NCBI GenBank assembly: GCA_022866195.1
Contig: JALHUF010000277.1
Location: forward strand, 1-12,994
Source: Terriglobia bacterium
GTDB lineage: Bacteria > Acidobacteriota > Terriglobia > UBA7540
DNA length: 12,994 nt
Direction: 5' to 3'
Part shown: in pieces, positions 5,297 to 10,957 of the stretch
How positions within the stretch are numbered: the stretch's first letter is position 1
How the letters are laid out: every line of letters begins with the position of its first letter
Translations under genes and position numbers: made by a program
The notes under the pieces: generated by a model
The model's input: only the letters and a program-made list of their open reading frames with translations
The model's database searches: none
Told to the model about the DNA's origin: nothing

Positions 5297-7567
5297 ATGC
5301 ACCGCTTTGTGCTGGTTGTTCTCTTCGTTCTGATGAGCCTTGTGCTGGGGACGGCACAAACCGGCCCCGCGCAGGCGCTCGGCGGCTACGCGGATGAGGC
5401 CGCGCGTGTCGAGCGCGACTGGGAGGCGAAGTTTCAGGCGATTCCCACGCCCGAGAACCTGCGCGAGTATACGCGGCGGCTTTCCGCGCGCCCGCATCAT
5501 GTCGGCTCGCCTTACGACAAAGACAACGCCGAATGGCTCCTGGCCAAGTTCAAAGAGTGGGGGCTCGACGCGCACATCGAAACGTTCGAGGTCCTCTTCC
5601 CCACGCCCAAGGAGCGGCTGGTGGAGCTGGTCGAGCCCACCAAGTTCGTCGCCAAGCTCCAGGAGCCGACGGTTGCGGTTGACCCCACCTCCAGTCAGCA
5701 CGACGAGCAACTGCCCACCTACAACGCTTACTCGGCCGACGGTGACGTTACCGCACCGCTCGTATATGTGAACTACGGCGTGCCGGAAGATTACGAGAAG
5801 CTGGAGCGGCTAGGCGTTTCCGTCAAGGGAGCGATTGTCATTGCCCGCTATGGCGAGTCGTGGCGCGGCATCAAGCCCAAGGTCGCGGCCGAACACGGCG
5901 CGCTGGGCTGCCTGATTTATTCCGACCCGCGCGATGACGGCTATTTCGAAGGCGAGGTATTTCCCCAGGGCGCCTGGCGTCCGCCGGACGGCGTGCAGCG
6001 CGGCAGCGTGATGGACATGGTGATTCATCCCGGCGACCCGTTGACCCCTGCGGTCGGCGCGACGAAAGACGCCAAGCGGTTGGCCTTGAGCGAGGCGCAG
6101 GTATTCACGAAGATTCCCACCCTTCCCATTTCCTACGGCGACGCTCAGCCATTGCTCGCGGCGCTCAAAGGCCCTGTGGCTCCCGAGCCGTGGCGCGGCG
6201 CGCTGCCGATCACTTACCGCATCGGTCCTGGCCCCGCCAAGGTGCATTTGAAAGTCAGAGCCAATTGGGACCTCAAAACGATCTACAACGTCATCGTCAG
6301 GATTCCCGGCGCGGTCTATCCCGACGAGTGGATCGTCCGCGGCAATCATCACGATGCCTGGGTCAGCGGCGCCCAAGACCCGGACTCGGCCATGGCAGCC
6401 GAACTGGAAGAGGCGCGTGCCCTGGCGGAACTGCTGAGGCAAGGCTGGAAGCCGAAGCGCACTATCATCTACTGCGCCTGGGACGGCGAGGAGGAGGGGC
6501 TGCTCGGCTCGACGGAGTGGGCGGAAACGCACGCGGCGGAGCTGCGCGCGCATGCGGTTGCCTATATCAACAGTGATGCCAACGGTCGCGGCTACTTCCA
6601 CGCCGGCGGCTCGCACACGCTCGAGAAATTCATCAACAGCGTGGCGCGGGATATCACGGACCCCGAAAAGAAGATTCCCGTCTGGAAGCGCAGCCAGCTA
6701 GCGCGCATCGCCCGGGCCGAGGCGCCCGAGGAGCGCGAAGAAGCCCGCACCCGGCCTGACTTGCGCATCGGCGCGCTGGGCTCTGGCTCCGACTACACGG
6801 TTTTCCTCGACCACCTGGGCGTGGCCACCCTCAACCTTGGTTACGGGGGAGAAGATGGCGGCGGCATTTACCATTCCATCTACGATGACTTCTATTGGTA
6901 CACTCACTTCTCAGATACCGATTTCGTTTATGGCCGCACCCTGGCCCAAACCATCGGTACGGCCGTGATGCGTCTGGCCGATGCCGAGCTGTTGCCCTTT
7001 GATTTCACGAACTTTGCCGACACGGTGCGCAAGTACGCCCAGGAACTCAGCAAGCTTCTGAAAGCCAAGCAGGACGAAATTCGGGAGCGCAACCGGCAAA
7101 TCGAGGAAGGCGTCTTCGCCGCTACGGCGGATCCCAAGGAGACGTCCGTCCCGCCGACGGTCGAAGAAGTCCCACCCCACTTGAACTTCGCGCCGCTCGA
7201 GAACGCCGTGGAGGCGCTGGCGCGCGGCGCCGAGCATTACCAGACAGCGTGGCAGAAAGCCCACGAGAATGGTGGAGCGGCGTTGGGCCGTGCCTCGTTC
7301 CGAGCGGTGAATGCGAAGCTCATCGAGAGTGAGCGTCGGCTGACCAGCCCCGACGGCCTGCCGGGCCGCCCGTGGTTCAAACATCAGATTTACGCCCCGG
7401 GCGCCTATACGGGTTACGGCGTGAAGACCATCCCCGGCGTGCGCGAGGCCATCGAGCAGAAAAAGTGGCAAGAGGCCGAGGCCCAAGTCGGGCGCGTGGC
7501 CCACATCCTGACGGACGAGGCGGCGTTGATTGAATCCGCCGCCAGCGAGTTGGAGAAGCTTCTGTAG
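5297..7567 (+). CDS. Secreted M28 family zinc peptidase (glutamate carboxypeptidase II/TfR-like)
   Basis: This 756-residue zinc exopeptidase is predicted to be exported; family members release C-terminal acidic or other residues from peptides. The ATG at 5297 has GGAGG at 5288-5292 and a hydrophobic signal peptide over about residues 1-20. A protease-associated (PA) domain follows around residues 150-280. The di-zinc site is complete by alignment to the GCPII family: His351 in GNHHDAW, bridging Asp361 in AQDPDSAMA, catalytic Glu398 and ligand Glu399 in WDGEEEGLLGSTEW, Asp427 in INSDANGRG and His526 in YHSIYDDFYW. The C-terminal about 170 residues look like the helical TfR-like dimerisation domain. 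The length matches full-size M28B enzymes. It stands alone behind the REP-like cluster, and its TAG stop again lies in GTAG next to a hairpin. Confidence 0.93.
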   Translation: MHRFVLVVLFVLMSLVLGTAQTGPAQALGGYADEAARVERDWEAKFQAIPTPENLREYTRRLSARPHHVGSPYDKDNAEWLLAKFKEWGLDAHIETFEVLFPTPKERLVELVEPTKFVAKLQEPTVAVDPTSSQHDEQLPTYNAYSADGDVTAPLVYVNYGVPEDYEKLERLGVSVKGAIVIARYGESWRGIKPKVAAEHGALGCLIYSDPRDDGYFEGEVFPQGAWRPPDGVQRGSVMDMVIHPGDPLTPAVGATKDAKRLALSEAQVFTKIPTLPISYGDAQPLLAALKGPVAPEPWRGALPITYRIGPGPAKVHLKVRANWDLKTIYNVIVRIPGAVYPDEWIVRGNHHDAWVSGAQDPDSAMAAELEEARALAELLRQGWKPKRTIIYCAWDGEEEGLLGSTEWAETHAAELRAHAVAYINSDANGRGYFHAGGSHTLEKFINSVARDITDPEKKIPVWKRSQLARIARAEAPEEREEARTRPDLRIGALGSGSDYTVFLDHLGVATLNLGYGGEDGGGIYHSIYDDFYWYTHFSDTDFVYGRTLAQTIGTAVMRLADAELLPFDFTNFADTVRKYAQELSKLLKAKQDEIRERNRQIEEGVFAATADPKETSVPPTVEEVPPHLNFAPLENAVEALARGAEHYQTAWQKAHENGGAALGRASFRAVNAKLIESERRLTSPDGLPGRPWFKHQIYAPGAYTGYGVKTIPGVREAIEQKKWQEAEAQVGRVAHILTDEAALIESAASELEKLL

Positions 7568-7604
7568 CGCAGGCCCGTCATTCAGGTCTGCGGCTTTCGT
7601 TTTT
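7564..7604 (+). terminator. Likely intrinsic terminator after the M28 gene, with a REP-like GTAG head
   Basis: GTAG (7564-7567) includes the M28 stop. CGCAGGCC (7568-7575) faces GGTCTGCG (7585-7592) with one G-T pair and a 9-nt loop. A GCTTTCGTTTTT tract follows, with TTTTT at 7600-7604. The stem plus T-run fits rho-independent termination. The GTAG head and imperfect hairpin also fit a half REP element, so the same sequence may serve both roles. Confidence 0.5.
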
Positions 7605-7960
7605 CCGCCAACCACGGCGTACCCGAAGGCCTGCGCCATACCCCCTTTTTCAGCTCGGGTCGTGGGAACTTGGCGGGCGTGGCCGGGCGGCGCTGGCAAG
7701 ATTGTAGCCCGGGGACGGGCCCTTGACTGTAACGGACTCTCGCCGCGCGCCGGGCTTGCTATTTAACTAGCTCGCCAAGATAGCGTATGCTAATGAACAA
7801 CTATTAATACGACTCACGCGGACCGCCTTCGCCCTCACTGGACCGCCGGACAACTCCCCTGCCAGCGACAATTAGTCGTCACTCGACCGAGATCTTGGAG
7901 CTTCCGGCGACACTCTGCGCCAGCGAAGCACGAAAAATAAAGTTACTTAGAAAAAACGCA

Positions 7961-8082
7961 AACGAAGCAGGCATATTGTTGAAAACAAAGGGCCGAGGCA
8001 ACGAACCGTCAAAAACGAAGCCGGAATCTTATTGAAACAAAAGAGTTTAGTTGCCAACCCCGGCATGTTGTTGAAAATACAT
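7961..8082 (+). repeat. Three degenerate copies of an A-rich direct repeat
   Basis: Copies 1 (7961-7990) and 2 (8014-8043) share AACGAAGC, then GG.AT.TT.TTGAAA and an A-rich end, about 24 of 30 bases. A shorter copy 3 (about 8060-8082) has CCGGCATGTTGTTGAAAA. Spacings are 53 and 39 bp. Because 53 is not a multiple of three, copies 1 and 2 are in different frames, so the similarity is at DNA level. The surroundings are far lower in GC than the rest of the window. Confidence 0.7.
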
Positions 8083-8270
8083 ATAGTTAGCATCTCTTGC
8101 TGACCTCAAAACCGGAGCCTAGGCCGCGCCTAACAGCAATTACGGCCTCGGCATACCGCTCTGCCCCATCCTTGCCCCAGAGCTTTCCATCCCGTGCCGC
8201 TCCCGCCAGTGCCGTGGGAGGTTTGGAATTCCCTTTCTTCCCGCGCAATCCCTTCCGCCTGAGGCAGTTA

Positions 8271-8288
8271 CCAATATAGATATATTGG
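8271..8288. promoter_or_regulatory. Perfect 18-bp AT-rich palindrome, candidate operator
   Basis: CCAATATA, GA, TATATTGG: two 8-bp arms around a 2-bp centre, in otherwise GC-rich DNA, about 113 bp before the TonB-family start. The form suits a dimeric repressor site, and TATATT (8281-8286) could double as a -10 element. No matching regulator gene is present in the window. Confidence 0.45.
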
Positions 8289-8400
8289 AACTTTCTCATA
8301 CCCTGAGGTGTCAACACGGGTGGAGAGAAAAGCGGACCGCGGCCTGCGGCGGGCAGGCGCGGCGAGCTGGCGGTGCGATGACCGCCGGGGGAGGTGTGTC

Positions 8401-9135
8401 ATGTTCGAGCGGACTCTCGTGGACTCTTCGCCCTGGCGCGTGACGTTCCCGCTCGCCTACGCGCTCGAAATGGCTGTGGTAAGTATGCTGGTCCTGTTCC
8501 CCTTGCTGCGCACCGCAGCCCTGAGTATCGACGAACTGAGAAGACAGTTGGTGTTCGTGTCGCCTCCGCCCGCTCCAGCACCTCGGGTGGTAGCAAGGTC
8601 TGCCGCAGGCAAGCCACAGCGCGCGGCCGCACCCGGTCAACTTGTAGTACCCACGCGAATCCCCGGCACAATCGAGCGGGTCATGGGGGAGGTCGAGCCG
8701 CTTGAGTGCCCCGGCGTGGCCTGCCCGGGCTGCGTCCCAGGAGGCCTTCCAAGTGGGACGACCGGCGGCATCCCCGAGGGCATCCTCTGGGCGACCAACA
8801 CACTGTCTCCTCCGCCGGCCGCGCTGGCCAAGCCTGCAAAGCCGACCCAAATCCGGGTCGGAGGCCAAGTGGAAGCAGCCAAGGCCATCTCTCGGCCCAT
8901 GCCCGACTATCCCCCGCTCGCGCGCCTGGCACGCGTCCAGGGCACCGTGCGACTGGAGGCGGTTATTGCCACGGACGGCAGGATTCAGAACCTGAAGGTG
9001 CTCGCGGGGCACCCTCTGCTTGTCGGGGCCGCTCTGGAAGCGGTGGCGCGCTGGCGTTACCAGCCCACGCTACTGAACGGGGAGCCCGTGGAGGTAGTCA
9101 CCGAGATCGACGTGAACTTCTCTCTGGCTGATTAG
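8401..9135 (+). CDS. TonB-family energy transducer-like protein
   Basis: This 244-residue inner-membrane-anchored protein probably spans the periplasm to pass proton-motive energy to outer-membrane receptors. The ATG at 8401 follows GGGGGAGG (8387-8394); an in-frame GTG at 8308 would add 31 residues that look unlike protein. One membrane segment covers about residues 15-33. A Pro-rich linker follows (SPPPAPAPRVV), then a Gly/Pro-rich stretch. The C-terminal about 90 residues are a TonB_C domain: MPDYPPLARLARVQGTVRLE, DGRIQNLKVLAG, ALEAVARWRYQPTLLNGEPV. Short single-TM TonB homologues with glycine-rich linkers are frequent in Acidobacteriota. Unusual are Cys103, Cys108 and Cys111 (CPGVACPGC) in the linker. 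No exbB or exbD is nearby, so it may be an accessory TonB paralogue. It converges with the next gene 50 bp downstream. Confidence 0.85.
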   Translation: MFERTLVDSSPWRVTFPLAYALEMAVVSMLVLFPLLRTAALSIDELRRQLVFVSPPPAPAPRVVARSAAGKPQRAAAPGQLVVPTRIPGTIERVMGEVEPLECPGVACPGCVPGGLPSGTTGGIPEGILWATNTLSPPPAALAKPAKPTQIRVGGQVEAAKAISRPMPDYPPLARLARVQGTVRLEAVIATDGRIQNLKVLAGHPLLVGAALEAVARWRYQPTLLNGEPVEVVTEIDVNFSLAD

Positions 9136-9185
9136 AGAGGGGCGCAGACCGGAGAAGCCCGAGGCGTTCCCTTACGGGCCGCGCG

Positions 9186-9977
9186 CTACTTCTTCGTCGC
9201 CGGCTGGGTTGGGGGTCGGGTCCGCGCCTTCTCGCTTGGCAGCGCGCCTACCGCGCGCTGGCTGCTGCGGCCTCGTCCCCGGAAATTCGGCAGAACGTTC
9301 TTCAGGGGCCTAGCTGGCGCTGCCCGGCCGCGCAGGGCGTAGCCAAGATCGTTCTGGCAAGCAGCCAGGTTGCCTTGCGTAGCTTGGAGGACCTGGTCCT
9401 GGTAGCGCAGGAGCGCGCCCAGATAGAGGCCCAGCCCCTGCTGGAGATCGAAGAGTTGATTGCCCGCCTGACTGAACTGCGCTCCCAGGCTGGCATTCTC
9501 GCGCTGGGTGACGCTGCGTGCCACAGCGTCCAGACGCGGCAAGACCGCTCCCATCGCCGCATGGGCCATGTACGCCAGATAGGCGTTGTCCGGCCGGCCG
9601 TTGAGCTGACTTCGCCAACCTTCGAGTGCCGCCATCTGCGCGCGCAGCGTCTCAAGCGTTTGGCGGAAAGAATCGCGCGCCACATCGGCGAGCTTCCAGC
9701 GCTCGGGACGCACCTCGGTTAGCAGGTCGTTGATCCGGTATTCCGCCAGCCAGACCTTGTGCAGCAGCTCTTTCACCTGCGCCGGTTCCAGATAACCCTC
9801 GCCACCCTGCGCAGGTTGTGGCTTGGCCGGGCCCGGTTGAACCGTCCCGACCGTTTCCGTCTGCGGCGTGGCTTGAGACGCCGGCGGCGTGGGCGCAGAC
9901 TGAACCTGCCCCACTCGTTGCGCCCCGGCCTCCACAGCGCACACGAGGATGCTCGCAAGCATGCCCACAACTCTCAT
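9186..9977 (-). CDS. Hypothetical secreted helical protein
   Basis: I do not recognise a named family. The ATG at 9977-9975 follows GGGGGAAACA and gives a clear signal peptide (MRVVGMLASILVCAVEAGAQ, cleavage probably after AGA). A longer 5' extension would precede that signal and overlap the PilZ stop. The mature protein has a Pro/Thr/Gln-rich linker (about residues 25-55), then some 170 residues predicted as mostly helix (YLEPAQVKELLHKVWLAEYR, INDLLTEVRPERW, LDAVARSVTQRENASLGAQF). It ends in a basic Arg/Pro-rich tail ending KK. It is the last gene of the probable operon with the PilZ protein, 43 bp downstream, which suggests a periplasmic or surface function linked to c-di-GMP. That link is inference from position only. 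Confidence 0.75.
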   Translation of the reverse strand: MRVVGMLASILVCAVEAGAQRVGQVQSAPTPPASQATPQTETVGTVQPGPAKPQPAQGGEGYLEPAQVKELLHKVWLAEYRINDLLTEVRPERWKLADVARDSFRQTLETLRAQMAALEGWRSQLNGRPDNAYLAYMAHAAMGAVLPRLDAVARSVTQRENASLGAQFSQAGNQLFDLQQGLGLYLGALLRYQDQVLQATQGNLAACQNDLGYALRGRAAPARPLKNVLPNFRGRGRSSQRAVGALPSEKARTRPPTQPATKK

Positions 9978-10020
9978 TGTTTCCCCCGGTGGGATCTCAA
10001 GAGGAAGAGAATGGCAGGAT

Positions 10021-10362
10021 TCAGTCGGCTTCGTCCACAAATTTCTGCAAGACCTGGCGGCCTTCTTCGTTCAAGCCAGCGAATTCGATCCCCATCCCCA
10101 TGCCCGGAATGGCATAGACGATTTTACCCCGACAGGAAAGCGGTGGATCGCCCGCGCGCAAACGGAAGGAGAGGGCAACGTCGCAATCCTGCGGGAAGGG
10201 ATTCTTGGTGCTCACGAACATGCCGCCCACGCTGACGTCACGCGTGACCATGATGCCCTCACGCCCCAGCGCCTCGCATTGCACCTGGGCCACCAATCTC
10301 GCCCGACGGTGCTGCCGCTTCTCAATTTCCGGTGTGATGTATTCTCGACCTTCTTCTTGCAT
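10021..10362 (-). CDS. Stand-alone PilZ domain c-di-GMP-binding protein
   Basis: This 113-residue protein is essentially one PilZ domain. Both ligand motifs are visible: RxxxR as Arg16-Gln-His-Arg-Arg20, and DxSxxG as Asp42-Val-Ser44-Val-Gly-Gly47. The later strands YAIPGMGMGIEFAGL and the terminal helix EEGRQVLQKFVDEAD are typical. It should bind cyclic di-GMP in the cytoplasm and change its interaction with a partner, but the output cannot be told from sequence. ATG (10362-10360) has GGGGTGG 6 bases upstream. It lies 27 bp after the unknown 129-residue gene and 43 bp before the secreted 263-residue gene, so co-transcription is likely. Confidence 0.9.
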   Translation of the reverse strand: MQEEGREYITPEIEKRQHRRARLVAQVQCEALGREGIMVTRDVSVGGMFVSTKNPFPQDCDVALSFRLRAGDPPLSCRGKIVYAIPGMGMGIEFAGLNEEGRQVLQKFVDEAD

Positions 10363-10389
10363 CTGACGCCACCCCGCAGGCAGATTCAG

Positions 10390-10779
10390 CTAGCCGGTAG
10401 CGAGTTCCTGTACTTCGATGCTCAGCTTGAAACAAGGACGAGGATAGCCGCGCCCCCAGCGGTTCAATTCCCAGCGCGCTTGCAGGAACTTGATCTCCGG
10501 ACGCTGCCGGAGGTCGAGGGCGGCAGGCGTTACGCCGCGATAGAATTTCTGCGGGTACCAGAAGAGCGCTTGGTCGCCCCAGTTGCTTCCGTCCGCCGAA
10601 CCCCAGAGCGATACGTGCACGGATTCCTGCTCGACGATCTCGGCAATCCGCAAAGCAATCAGCACCGGCCGCCCAGCCAGCGTGCGCAAATCAAGCGCCG
10701 GGCCAGCGCCGTTGCTCTCCACCACCGTTTCCGGCGGCAGCAGGTAGTTACCACTTTGAGTTGTTGCGTTTGCAGCCAT
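10390..10779 (-). CDS. Hypothetical 129-residue protein, probably beta-rich
   Basis: I cannot assign a family. ATG (10779-10777) starts MAANATTQSG; the frame is open much further upstream, but that extension would run antiparallel-frame through the transglycosylase gene and has no protein character. Alternating hydrophobic strands (RPVLIALRIAEIVEQESVHVSLWGS) and aromatic turns (DGSNWGDQALFWYPQKFYRG, WELNRWGRG) suggest a beta-sandwich, loosely like carbohydrate-binding or discoidin-type folds. There is no signal peptide. It heads the short operon with the PilZ gene. The ribosome binding site is weak (TTTGGA). Confidence 0.7.
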   Translation of the reverse strand: MAANATTQSGNYLLPPETVVESNGAGPALDLRTLAGRPVLIALRIAEIVEQESVHVSLWGSADGSNWGDQALFWYPQKFYRGVTPAALDLRQRPEIKFLQARWELNRWGRGYPRPCFKLSIEVQELATG

Positions 10780-10957
10780 CGTGTGATTTCCAAAGAAAGG
10801 GCATCGTAGCATAGCCCGGGCGAAAAATGGAAGCGCGGCTTGAGCTGCGCCAAGAAGCGGAGGCAACAAACACGCAGCTTGCCTCTTTTCCCCGCCGTAA
10901 CCGCAAGGGTCAAACATTGATCTTTCGGCGCGCCTGGAACAGCCCCTGGGCAGTTTC

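Larger units (their letters stand above)
7605..8400. other. Long intergenic region without a credible gene
   Basis: About 800 bp separate the M28 terminator from the TonB-family start. The longest ORFs inside (for example 8097-8279 plus and 8087-8317 minus) overlap each other, match no family I recognise and lack good ribosome binding sites. Visible structure comprises a direct repeat GGACCGCC at 7820-7827 and 7840-7847, a 13-base string matching part of the phage T7 promoter at 7805-7817, the A-rich repeat at 7961-8082 and a palindrome at 8271-8288. A weak sigma70-like pair, TTAACT (7763-7768) and TATGCT (7786-7791) with 17-bp spacing, could start a transcript into this region. An unrecognised small RNA cannot be excluded. 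Confidence 0.6.

Noticed and set aside
7951..8103. Small peptide gene across the A-rich repeats
   Set aside because: The frame of copies 2 and 3 (KNEAGILLK..., NPGMLLK...) has no start codon after its upstream stop at 7948-7950, and copy 1 lies in another frame.
8087..8317. 76-codon minus-strand and 60-codon plus-strand ORFs in the long intergenic region
   Set aside because: They overlap each other, match no known family, have no convincing ribosome binding site, and the minus-strand one crosses the palindrome and the TonB leader.
8308..8400. GTG start extending the TonB-family protein by 31 residues
   Set aside because: The stretch is Arg/Gly-rich without resemblance to the family, and the ATG at 8401 has a strong ribosome binding site.
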